A DNA stretch of 64,000 bases from Actinophytocola sp044466355 (GTDB lineage: Bacteria > Actinomycetota > Actinomycetes > Mycobacteriales > Pseudonocardiaceae), in assembly GCF_044466355.1 (NCBI RefSeq), contig NZ_JBITMQ010000002.1, positions 248,001 through 312,000 of the forward strand. The letters are read 5' to 3'. Position numbers and translations under genes: made by a program. Positions 17,345 to 25,240 of this stretch are shown in pieces (positions within the stretch are counted from its first letter, which is position 1; each line of letters starts with the position of its first letter). The notes beneath the pieces are model-generated. The model was not told where the DNA came from and did no database searches. It saw nothing but the letters and a program-made list of their open reading frames with translations.

Positions 17345-18040
17345 CTACCAGCCGGCCGGACTCGCGGGCCGCACATCTCTGATCCAGCCCGCGTGACTCG
17401 CCCCCGCCACCTCCACGCGCACCAGCGGAGTGAACGGCGTGCTGTCGACGTCGTCATAGCCGTGCCGGACGACGGACCGGTAGAAATCGTCGGAAACCAC
17501 CAGCGCCAGCGGCACGTCGACGTCGGCGAGCGTCGCCTTCAGCACGGGTGCGTCCAACAGACGGCACGTGAGGTCGAGCGACTCCCCGAACGGCCCCCAC
17601 CTGTCGTGGTGCACCTCCCCCGCGTGCACGGCCACCCGCAACTGGAACCCGTGCCGGGGATCACGCGTGTTGTGCTCGGCGAGGAGGTGCTCGAGCGCGG
17701 GAACCACCTCCGCGAGGAGAACCGTCTTCGGCACCTCGTCGAGGGGTCTGACCAGAACCAGCGCACCGTCGCCTCGGTCGACCACCGCATCCCGCTTCTG
17801 GTCCGTGATTCCGCTCGCAGACAGGGCTTCCTCGAGAATTCCGTGCATTCGGTGTCGGAGCAGGCCCTTCGCCGGGTTGACTCGCACGGACGAGTTCACC
17901 ACGTCAATCCCCACGATCGCGCGGTGCACCGGAACGCAGCCGGGAAATTCCGTGGCGGCCCGGTCGGAAACCGCCCGCGTGCTCGCGAGCCGCAGGACGT
18001 CGCGCCGCTCCGCACGCACCGGGTTGGGCAGGTCGGTCAT
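17345..18040 (-). CDS. Class III nucleotidyl-cyclase-like protein, divergent from the nSTAND-WD40 gene
   Basis: A 231-residue soluble protein resembling a class III cyclase/GGDEF-like palm domain: IVGIDVVNSSVRVNP for the first metal-binding Asp, DRGDGALVLV for the second, then VAVHAGEVHHDRWGPFGESLDLTCRLLDAP. Such small cyclase-fold proteins are common in actinomycetes next to signalling STAND proteins. Whether this one makes a nucleotide is unknown. The ATG at 18040 has GGAGGG nine bases upstream. It is transcribed away from the HTH-nSTAND-WD40 gene through a shared 221-nt region, which suggests a functional pair. Confidence 0.65.
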   Translation of the reverse strand: MTDLPNPVRAERRDVLRLASTRAVSDRAATEFPGCVPVHRAIVGIDVVNSSVRVNPAKGLLRHRMHGILEEALSASGITDQKRDAVVDRGDGALVLVRPLDEVPKTVLLAEVVPALEHLLAEHNTRDPRHGFQLRVAVHAGEVHHDRWGPFGESLDLTCRLLDAPVLKATLADVDVPLALVVSDDFYRSVVRHGYDDVDSTPFTPLVRVEVAGASHAGWIRDVRPASPAGW

Positions 18041-18261
18041 CTGGCCCTCCTCTCCATGCACGGAGTAAAACGGCCAATGCTGCCGCACGTGAAGGACATC
18101 GGCGACACCAGTACAAGTCAGGCCAACGACCACCTGTACGGAGTTGTACGGGCATTACCGAACTCGTGGAGTGGCCAACTACGGGACAGTTACAGGACAT
18201 ACCGTCGCGATGTCCATCTGCTCGCGATATCCGGGGCACATCCCCCACTCCAGGAGATCCC

Positions 18262-21200
18262 GTGGCGGACACTACCTTCGAGCACGGCCCGAAGACGACG
18301 TTGGCGGACGTGAGATCACGGCAGGACTTCGCCCGAGCACTCACCACGGTCCGTGAACTCGCCGGGCTCACGGTCCGAGACGTCGCGAAATCCGCCGGAA
18401 TTCCCGACAGCACGGCCGGTGGTTATTTCAGCGGCCGCCATTTGCCACCGGTGAAACCGGTCAGCCTGCTCACCGACATCCTGCGCGCCTGCGGTGTCAA
18501 CGACGATGAGGAACTGCACGAATGGCGCCGGGTGCTGAACCAGGTGCGGCGCGCACCCGGCAGGCGGCCGTCCGACGCCCCGGTCCCCTACCGTGGGTTG
18601 GAAAGCTTCGAACCCGAGCACGCACAGTGGTTCCACGGCCGCGAGTCGTTGATCCAGGTCCTGCTCGACCGCGTGGTCGGGCAGTGGCCCGACGGTGATC
18701 CGGTCGTCGTTGTCGGGCCGTCAGGTTCCGGGAAGTCCTCGCTCCTGCGGGCCGGACTGATCCCGGCGTTGTGCGGTCGTGAGTCACCGGTGCCGGACGT
18801 GCACGTCTGGCGTCCCGTGTTGTTCACGCCCGGCGCCCACCCGAGGACCGAGCTGGCGCGCCGGCTCGCCGCCGCACCGGACGACAGCGGACTCCTCGTC
18901 GTCGTCGACCAACTCGAGGAACTGTTCATCCTGTGCCCGGACCCCAGGGCGCGCCGCGCTTTCCTCGCCGAGTTGACCGCCCTGCGACAGGGACCCCGGG
19001 CCGTTCTGCTCGTGTTGGGCCTGCGCGCCGACTTCTACCCCCAGGCGGCGCGGAGTCCCGAACTGCTCGGCGCGCTCCAGCACGCCCAGGTCGTGGTCGG
19101 GCCGATGACCGCGGCCGAGCTGCGCAGCACCATCATCGAGCCGGCCCGATCGGCCCGCCTCGACATCGACGACGGCCTCGTCGAACTGCTCCTGCACGAA
19201 CTGGACCCCGGTGCGGACGGTTCCCCGGGGTCCGCCCACGAACCCGGCGCCCTGCCACTGTTGTCTCACGCGCTGCACGCCACCTGGCTCCGAGCGCGGC
19301 GCGGCACGATGACCATCGCCGACTACTCCGCGACCGGCGGGATCACCGAGGCGATCGCGTGCACCGCCGACGCCGTGTTCGACCGGCTCACCGAGGCGCA
19401 GCAACGCGTGGCCCGCCGGTTGCTGCTGCGACTGGTCCATCTCGGGGACCGGGTGGCGGACGCCCGACGGCGGGTGTCGTACGCCGAGATCCTCACCGAG
19501 GGCGACAACGACGAGGGCGCTGCCGTCGGCGAGGTGCTGGACACGTTCGTGGAACAGCGCCTCCTGACCGCCGACACCGAGACCGTCAACATCACCCACG
19601 AGGCTCTGCTCACCGCCTGGCCGAGGCTGCGGGGCTGGATCGATGCCGACCGCGCGGGCCTGCGCGTGCACGGTCGGCTCGCCCACGACGCGAAGGTCTG
19701 GCAGGACACCGATCGCGACCCCGGCGCGCTCTACCGGGGCGGCAAGCTTGCGACCGCCCAGGAGTGGGCGGCGGGAAGCGGGCACGACGGCGACCTCAAC
19801 GCACTGGAACGCGAGTTCCTCGCGGCGAGCGTCCGGGAGCAGGAGTCGGAACAACGTCAACAGCGGCGGCGAACTGCCGTGCTTCGGCGGCTCGTCGCGG
19901 CACTCGCCGTGCTGGTGCTCATCGCGGGTGGTCTTACCGCCTACGTCTTCCAGCAGCGCACGATCGCCATCGCCGAACGCGACATGGCCATCTCCCGTCA
20001 GGTCGCCGGCGAGGCCAACCGCCTGCGCGGCCACGACGCGTCCCTGGCCAAGCAGCTGGCGGTGGCGGCCTACGCGATCAGCCCGACCCCGGAGGCCAGG
20101 GCAAGCTTGCTCGACGCCACGGCCGCCCCCACCGCCACCCGCGTACTCGGGCCCGAGGGTGCGATGCAAGCCGTCGCCATAACACCGGACGGGCGTCTCA
20201 TGGCCGCCGCGGGCAGCGACCGGACGGTCCGGCTGTGGCGGCTGCACCAGCGGTCGCGCGCGGCGCCGCTCGGCAACCCGCTGACCGGCGCCACCGACAC
20301 GATCTTCGCCGTCGCGTTCAACCCGGCCGCCGACGTGCTCGCGGCTGCGGGAGGCGACCGGGTCGTCCGGCTCTGGGACGTCACCGATCCCGCGAAACCC
20401 ACATCGCTCGGGCACCTGACGGGCGCGGGCAACACCGTCTACTCCATCGCCTTCAGCCCCGACGGCCACACTCTCGCGGCGGCCAGTGCGGACAACGCGG
20501 TCCACCTGTGGCACGTCGCGGATGTCGGCACACCCGTGGCCGCCGGAACGCTCCGCGGGTTCGACGACTACGTCCAAGCCGTGGCGTTCAGCCCGGACGG
20601 CCGCACGCTCGCCGCGGGCGGCGCCGACGGAACCGTGCGGCTCTGGGACCTGGCACGTCGGCCGCGGCCGCTCGCCACGTTGACCGGGCCGGGAGGCAAG
20701 GTGTTCACGGTCGCCTTCAGCCCGGACAGCCGTACCGTCGCCGCGGGCAGTGCCGACAAGAACGTCTACCTCTGGGACTTCACCCGCCGCGACGCGCCGG
20801 ACAGGGCAGGCGCCCCGTTGACCGGCGCGACCAGCTGGATCAACGCGATCACCTTCAGTCCCGACGGGCGCACCCTCGCGGCGGGTGGTTCGGACGCGAC
20901 CGTGCGGCTGTGGGACCTCGCGACCCGCACCACCAGCCACACCCTGCCCCACCCGACGCCGGTGACCGCGGTGGCCTATGCCGAGAACGGGGCGACACTG
21001 GCCACTGGCGCGTCCGACGGTGTGGCACGGCTGTGGACGGTCCCCGGTCCGACCATGACCGAGTCCTCGGACACCGTCTTCAGCGCGCTCTTCGGCCCCG
21101 ACGGCACGGTCCTGTTCACCGGCAGTGGCAGCGCGGACGGCCAGATCAGGTCCTGGGACATCACCGATCGCGAACGACCGAGGCGACTCGGCCAGCCAGT

Positions 21201-22101
21201 GCACAACCCGAAGCCCGCCAACCGGTCCGTGGGTGCGGTCGCGCTCAGCCCGGACGGTCGTCTCCTGGCCGCCGGCGGGCTCGACGGCGGGACCCAGCTC
21301 TGGGACGTGCGCGATCCCGCGCGCCCGGTGCCTGTCGGAGCCCCACTCACCGGGCTCACGACGCAGTCCGAGTTCGTGATCTTCAGCCCGGACGGCCGGA
21401 CGCTCGCCGCGGGCGGCGACGAGAACACCGTGTGGCTGTGGGACGTCACCGATCCGGCGCGGCCTGGCCAGGCGATCCCCCTCATCGGCGCGACCAACTA
21501 CGTCTACTCGATCGCCTTCAGCCCGGACGGCCGCACACTCGCCGCGGGGAGCGTGGACACCACGGTACGGCTGTGGGACATCGCGGACCCCACGTCGCCC
21601 GAGGCGCTGGCGACGCTCACCGGGCCGAGCAACTACGTGTACTCCGTCGCCTTCAGCCCCGACGGCGGGACGCTCGCCGCGGGCAGCTCGGACAAGACCG
21701 TGCGGTTCTGGGACGTGACGAACCGCAGGCGACCGACCCCCGTCGGCCCGATCCTCACCGGGCCGAGCAACTACGTCTTCAGCGTCGCGTTCCACCCGGA
21801 CGGGGGGCTACTGGCGGCGAGTACCGCTGACCGCACCATCTGGTTGTGGGACGTCGCCGACGTCCGTGAACCCCGGCACCTGGCCACTCTCACCGCGCCG
21901 ACCGGTGGGGTGAACTCCGTCGCGTTCAGCCCGGACGGTCACGTTCTCGCGGGCAGCGGCAACGATCGGATCACCCGGCTGTGGCTCGTCGATCCACAGC
22001 GCGCCATCGACCACGTCTGCGCCACCGCGGGAGACCCGATCACCAGTGCGGAGTGGGACCAGTACGTGCAGGGCCTGCCCTATCGCTCGGTGTGTCCGTG
22101 A
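18262..22101 (+). CDS. HTH-nSTAND-WD40 signalling protein
   Basis: A 1279-residue signalling protein. Order of parts: an Xre/Cro-type HTH (about residues 15-75, TVRDVAKSAGIPDSTAGGYF), the nSTAND1 entry motif VPYRGLESF with FHGRE, a P-loop GPSGSGKSS near residue 152, a Walker B VVVDQLEELF near residue 213, a helical region, one transmembrane helix (about 546-568), and 14 WD40-type repeats marked by FSPDGR-like turns and LWD endings, enough for two seven-bladed propellers. STAND ATPases switch on ligand binding; the target is unknown. The GTG at 18262 has CAGGAGA at good spacing, so the upstream in-frame start at 18166 is not used. The repeats are well conserved. Confidence 0.88.
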   Translation: MADTTFEHGPKTTLADVRSRQDFARALTTVRELAGLTVRDVAKSAGIPDSTAGGYFSGRHLPPVKPVSLLTDILRACGVNDDEELHEWRRVLNQVRRAPGRRPSDAPVPYRGLESFEPEHAQWFHGRESLIQVLLDRVVGQWPDGDPVVVVGPSGSGKSSLLRAGLIPALCGRESPVPDVHVWRPVLFTPGAHPRTELARRLAAAPDDSGLLVVVDQLEELFILCPDPRARRAFLAELTALRQGPRAVLLVLGLRADFYPQAARSPELLGALQHAQVVVGPMTAAELRSTIIEPARSARLDIDDGLVELLLHELDPGADGSPGSAHEPGALPLLSHALHATWLRARRGTMTIADYSATGGITEAIACTADAVFDRLTEAQQRVARRLLLRLVHLGDRVADARRRVSYAEILTEGDNDEGAAVGEVLDTFVEQRLLTADTETVNITHEALLTAWPRLRGWIDADRAGLRVHGRLAHDAKVWQDTDRDPGALYRGGKLATAQEWAAGSGHDGDLNALEREFLAASVREQESEQRQQRRRTAVLRRLVAALAVLVLIAGGLTAYVFQQRTIAIAERDMAISRQVAGEANRLRGHDASLAKQLAVAAYAISPTPEARASLLDATAAPTATRVLGPEGAMQAVAITPDGRLMAAAGSDRTVRLWRLHQRSRAAPLGNPLTGATDTIFAVAFNPAADVLAAAGGDRVVRLWDVTDPAKPTSLGHLTGAGNTVYSIAFSPDGHTLAAASADNAVHLWHVADVGTPVAAGTLRGFDDYVQAVAFSPDGRTLAAGGADGTVRLWDLARRPRPLATLTGPGGKVFTVAFSPDSRTVAAGSADKNVYLWDFTRRDAPDRAGAPLTGATSWINAITFSPDGRTLAAGGSDATVRLWDLATRTTSHTLPHPTPVTAVAYAENGATLATGASDGVARLWTVPGPTMTESSDTVFSALFGPDGTVLFTGSGSADGQIRSWDITDRERPRRLGQPVHNPKPANRSVGAVALSPDGRLLAAGGLDGGTQLWDVRDPARPVPVGAPLTGLTTQSEFVIFSPDGRTLAAGGDENTVWLWDVTDPARPGQAIPLIGATNYVYSIAFSPDGRTLAAGSVDTTVRLWDIADPTSPEALATLTGPSNYVYSVAFSPDGGTLAAGSSDKTVRFWDVTNRRRPTPVGPILTGPSNYVFSVAFHPDGGLLAASTADRTIWLWDVADVREPRHLATLTAPTGGVNSVAFSPDGHVLAGSGNDRITRLWLVDPQRAIDHVCATAGDPITSAEWDQYVQGLPYRSVCP

Positions 22102-22150
22102 CCAGGCACCGTCCGCTCCCGGCGTCGGGGTCCGTGTCACTCCGCGCCTG

Positions 22151-22600
22151 TCAGCCGTCGCGCCTGCCGCCCTGGCCGAACCGGCCGAGGCCGCCGAGGA
22201 CCATCGGGATGAGCAGCCACATCGGCCAGAAGTACTGGAGCTCCCCCGACCCGATGCTCGACACCAGCCAGATCACCGAGCCGAGGACGAAGATGCCGCC
22301 GAACCCGCCCAGCCACGCCCGCACGAGCTGCCCGGCCCGCGCTGACGACAGCTGGGGCCGCGGCGCGTCCGTCCGCGCCGCGGGCTCGGTGGCCGCGGCC
22401 CGCTCGGGCAGGTTGACGCCGGGCAGGTCGTCCAGCAAACCGTTCAGGTCACCGTAGGTCTTGGCGGCGTAGGTCTGCTGCAGGCGTTCGTCGTACTCGG
22501 CGAGGTCGAGACGGCCCTCGTCGAGCGCCTGCTTCAGCTTGTCGGCGACGGCCTGGCGGTCACTGTCGCCGGCCCTCATCTCGTCACGGCCCATGCGCAC
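22151..22600 (-). CDS. DUF1707 (SHOCT-like) membrane protein
   Basis: A 149-residue protein with the N-terminal DUF1707 helix-turn motif MRAGDSDRQAVADKLKQALD and GRLDLAEYDERLQQTYAAKT. A linker follows, then two C-terminal transmembrane helices (about residues 90-112 and 118-138). This is a widespread actinobacterial family of unknown function, often next to envelope or regulatory genes. Starts at 22600 or 22594 are equally possible; no strong ribosome site decides between them. Confidence 0.82.
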   Translation of the reverse strand: MRMGRDEMRAGDSDRQAVADKLKQALDEGRLDLAEYDERLQQTYAAKTYGDLNGLLDDLPGVNLPERAAATEPAARTDAPRPQLSSARAGQLVRAWLGGFGGIFVLGSVIWLVSSIGSGELQYFWPMWLLIPMVLGGLGRFGQGGRRDG

Positions 22601-22642
22601 AGGATGTCATCCCAGGACGCCCGGCCCGTACGGCATGCCCCG

Positions 22643-23056
22643 TCAGGTCACCGCCACCTGACGGCCCGCCGCCATCGACCTCGCGCCGGTCCGGTGGAGG
22701 TCGCGCCGGGAGACCACACCGACCAGCCTGCCGTCCCAGTCGGTGACGAACAACCTGCGCATCCCGTTGCGGGCGAACACGTCGGCGACGAAGCTCACCG
22801 GTTCCGCCGTGTGCACCGCGCGGACCGGCCCGCCCATCAGCTCCACCGCGGTACGTCCGCGTGGGCGGGGCAGCTCGAACACGGGCAGCAGGTCCGCGTC
22901 GGACACCACACCGAGCGGCAGGCCGTCCGCGTCGACCACCGGCAGCGCGCTCAGTCCGGTCTCGGTCATCGTGGCGACCACGTCGGGGACGGACGTCTCC
23001 GCGACCACCGCCACCACGCTCGTCGTCATCACCGCGGCCACCGTCATCTCGTCCAC
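22643..23056 (-). CDS. Tandem CBS-domain protein
   Basis: A 137-residue protein made almost entirely of two CBS motifs (VAAVMTTSVVAV to LPVVDADGLPLGVVSDADLL, then VELMGGPVRAV to FVTDWDGRLVGVVSRRDL). Such a pair binds adenine nucleotides or related ligands and regulates a partner protein. The GTG at 23056 follows GGAGGCGA. The gene lies in a minus-strand run of small stress/membrane proteins, a typical setting for dormancy-type (hypoxia or nutrient stress) proteins of actinobacteria. Confidence 0.85.
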   Translation of the reverse strand: MDEMTVAAVMTTSVVAVVAETSVPDVVATMTETGLSALPVVDADGLPLGVVSDADLLPVFELPRPRGRTAVELMGGPVRAVHTAEPVSFVADVFARNGMRRLFVTDWDGRLVGVVSRRDLHRTGARSMAAGRQVAVT

Positions 23057-23153
23057 CGCGTGTCGCCTCCTTCGGCCCCTGCCGAGAACAGAACCTGCCC
23101 GTCCCCGTTCACGCCAGAGGACTTGGTCCCGACGACCGTGCCTGCGACGACGC

Positions 23154-23726
23154 TCACTGGGTCCGTTCCCGTTCGAGAGCGGCCCACTCGTCCGTCCAGC
23201 CCCGCATCCGCCGCCGCTCGAACCGGGCGTGCAGGCCGTAACCGGCCAGGGTGAGCAACGCCGCCGCGCCGAGCCAGCCGAACACGGCAACCGCGATGCC
23301 CGTGCCCACCACGTCCGATGTGGACATCGGCGGGTCGGTCGGCCTGCCGGACCGGTCCAGCCACACCTCGACGGTGTCCCCCGCGGTCATGCCGTTGCGA
23401 ACGGGCACGACGCCGACGCCGGTGGGGCCGCCCGGCAGCCGCCACCGCGCACGCACGGACGGCGTGGTGCCAACGGCGTAACCCCGTGCCCCCGCGGCGG
23501 GCACGTCCTCGGTGAGGACCGCGACGGTCCGGTGGTGGGCGGCGGCCTCCGCCCTCGCCGCGTCGGCGAGCACCCGGGAGGTCAGGGCACCGGCGGTCAG
23601 CGCGACCGGGATCAGCAGCACCGCGACGAGGACGCACGCGAGCACGGTGGTGCGCTCGACGCGGTCGACGTCACGCACGAGTGGGCTGTTGCCCGGACGG
23701 AGCAGCCTGCGGAGATCGGCGCGCAT
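23154..23726 (-). CDS. Rv1733c-like membrane protein
   Basis: A 190-residue protein with two transmembrane helices (about residues 27-50 and 142-165) around an extracytoplasmic domain, and a basic tail (HARFERRRMRGWTDEWA). The layout, with NPLVRDVDRVER-like N-terminal sequence (here NSPLVRDVDRVERTT), matches the Rv1733c family of mycobacteria and streptomycetes, whose function is unknown. It is next to the CBS protein on the same strand. The ATG at 23726 begins immediately before the conserved basic leader. Confidence 0.75.
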   Translation of the reverse strand: MRADLRRLLRPGNSPLVRDVDRVERTTVLACVLVAVLLIPVALTAGALTSRVLADAARAEAAAHHRTVAVLTEDVPAAGARGYAVGTTPSVRARWRLPGGPTGVGVVPVRNGMTAGDTVEVWLDRSGRPTDPPMSTSDVVGTGIAVAVFGWLGAAALLTLAGYGLHARFERRRMRGWTDEWAALERERTQ

Positions 23727-23894
23727 GGGGTGGCCTCTCAACGGCACTTCGACGGCACTTCGGCAGCACCTCGACCCCGGTGTCCGGGCACGGACGGAGG
23801 TTTCGGCTGCCGGACACATCGGCCGAAGCCCCGTCCGCGCAACAGGAATTCCGAAACTGCTCCCCCGCCGTGAGCAACGCCACGGCGCGCGGGT

Positions 23895-24275
23895 TCAGTC
23901 GCGCCGCTGCCCCGCCGTCTTCTGCCGCGCCGCCTCGTCCCGGACCTCGGCCTGGGTGGCGCGTTCGCGCCGCAGCCACTCGGGGTTGGCCGCCTTCAAC
24001 TCGTCGATCTGCTCGGTGGTGAGCGGGGCGGTGATGCCCGCGCGGGCGAGGCCGCTGATGGACACCCGCAGCTTCGCCGCCACGACCTGCCTCGGGTGGG
24101 GGCCGTTGCGTCGCAGGTCGCGCAGCCACTCCGGCGGATCGGCCTGCATCGCGTTCAGGTCGTCGCGTGAGACGGCACCGGCCCGGAACTCGTCTGGGGT
24201 GGCCTCGAGGTACACCCCCAGCTTCTTCGCCGCGGTCGCGGGCTTCATCGTCTGGGGTGTCTTGCGCGACGTCAT
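23895..24275 (-). CDS. DUF5997 family protein
   Basis: A 126-residue basic cytoplasmic protein with the pattern TAAKKLGVYLEATPDEFRAG and PPEWLRDLRRNGPHPRQVVAAKLRVSISGLARAG, characteristic of a small actinobacterial family (DUF5997) of unknown function. A Lys/Arg-rich tail suggests nucleic acid contact, but this is not shown. It is divergent from the LysR-type substrate-binding protein at 24332, the usual neighbourhood for this family. Confidence 0.82.
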   Translation of the reverse strand: MTSRKTPQTMKPATAAKKLGVYLEATPDEFRAGAVSRDDLNAMQADPPEWLRDLRRNGPHPRQVVAAKLRVSISGLARAGITAPLTTEQIDELKAANPEWLRRERATQAEVRDEAARQKTAGQRRD

Positions 24276-24331
24276 CGCACGAGGGTAACGGGCCGTGCGG
24301 CGGCGCCGTGCACGCCGGGTAATCTGCCCAC

Positions 24332-25045
24332 GTGACCTGCCCGGACGCTCCCGCATCGTTCACGCTCGGTTACGTGCCCGGCGTGACGCCCGGGAAATGG
24401 GTGCGTGTCTGGGCGGAACGCGTGCCCGACGTGCCGCTCGAACTGGTCCAGGTGTCCCCGGCGGACGCCGCCGGCCTGGTGCGCGAGAGGAACGCGGACG
24501 CGGTCCTCCTGCGGTTGCCGATCGACCGGACGGGCCTGCACGCGATCCCGCTCTACACCGAGACGACCGTGGTCGTCATGCCGAAGGACCACTACCTGGC
24601 CGCCGCCGACGAGATCGCGGAATCCGACATCTCGGATAGCGTGCTGCTGCACCCGCTCGACGACACCCTCGACTGGCCCGGACCTCCCGGCGTGCCCGCG
24701 GCGCACCGGCCCGCCACCACCGCGGAGGCGGTCGAACTGGTCGCGGCCGGTGTCGGCCTGCTCGTCGTGCCGCAGTCCCTCGCCCGCCTGCACCACCGCA
24801 GGGACCTCACGTACCGGCCGTTCCCGGACGCGCCGCAGTCGAGGGTCGCGCTGTCGTGGCCGGAGGACGAGACCACCGACCTCATGGAGCAGTTCATCGG
24901 GATCGTCCGGGGACGGACGGTGAACAGCACCCGTGGCCGTGCGCAGCCACCGGCGGAACCGAAGCGCGCCACGGCCCGCAAACCCCGGCCCCAGCAGACG
25001 AACCGGCACCGGCAGAGCGCCAGGAAGCCGCGCCGCCGCTCCTGA
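24332..25045 (+). CDS. LysR-type substrate-binding domain protein without HTH
   Basis: A 237-residue protein consisting of a LysR-type effector-binding (periplasmic-binding-like) domain: FTLGYVPGVTPGKWVRVW, RNADAVLLRLPIDR, IPLYTETTVVVMPKDH and EAVELVAAGVGLLVVP. No N-terminal winged HTH is encoded, so it cannot act as a normal LysR activator. A basic Lys/Arg/Pro-rich tail of about 40 residues may bind nucleic acid. GTG start at 24332, 56 nt from the divergent DUF5997 gene; the two are regularly paired in actinobacteria. Confidence 0.82.
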   Translation: MTCPDAPASFTLGYVPGVTPGKWVRVWAERVPDVPLELVQVSPADAAGLVRERNADAVLLRLPIDRTGLHAIPLYTETTVVVMPKDHYLAAADEIAESDISDSVLLHPLDDTLDWPGPPGVPAAHRPATTAEAVELVAAGVGLLVVPQSLARLHHRRDLTYRPFPDAPQSRVALSWPEDETTDLMEQFIGIVRGRTVNSTRGRAQPPAEPKRATARKPRPQQTNRHRQSARKPRRRS

Positions 25046-25165
25046 CGGCCGTACATGTCGGCGATCGTGCCGACGTGGGCGACCGTGTCGGCCACCGACC
25101 AGTCCGCCGTGGCCATGGTCCGCACGTCGCTCGCCGTGGCCAGTGCGGTCCCGGTGGCGTTCCTC
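25046..25165 (-). pseudogene. Remnant of a mycothiol-type maleylpyruvate isomerase (DinB-like) N-terminal domain
   Basis: Minus-strand translation gives a short family-like stretch, TADWSVADTVAHVGTIADMY, matching the metal-binding first helix region of DinB/maleylpyruvate isomerase-type proteins (TxDWxVxDxxAHV). It has no credible full-length frame and stops matching at the end of the LysR-like gene. This looks like a leftover N-terminal fragment. Confidence is low because of its length. Confidence 0.4.
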
Positions 25166-25197
25166 CGTGATGGGCACCCATCCGATGCTGGTGACGA

Positions 25198-25233
25198 CCG
25201 GGCGGGCACGGTTCTCGCACCGTGCCCGCCCGG
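25198..25233 (-). terminator. Hairpin terminator of the ThuA/sorbosone dehydrogenase gene
   Basis: A perfect 14-bp stem (25198-25211 with 25220-25233) and an 8-nt loop, ending eight bases from the stop codon of the gene at 25241. It fits a factor-independent terminator in a GC-rich genome. Confidence 0.82.
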
Positions 25234-25240
25234 TCCTCGC

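Noticed and set aside
18784..21795. Very long open frames opposite the nSTAND-WD40 gene
   Set aside because: They are antisense shadows created by GC-rich codon bias and repeated WD40 units; no family motifs.
20150..22000. Regular DNA repeats that might suggest a CRISPR or minisatellite
   Set aside because: They encode WD40 blades (FSPDGR...LWD) about 40-45 residues apart and vary in sequence.
24592..25209. A complete gene on the minus strand over the LysR-like protein
   Set aside because: Only a 20-residue DinB-like stretch is recognisable; the rest is an antisense shadow, so it is listed as a remnant.
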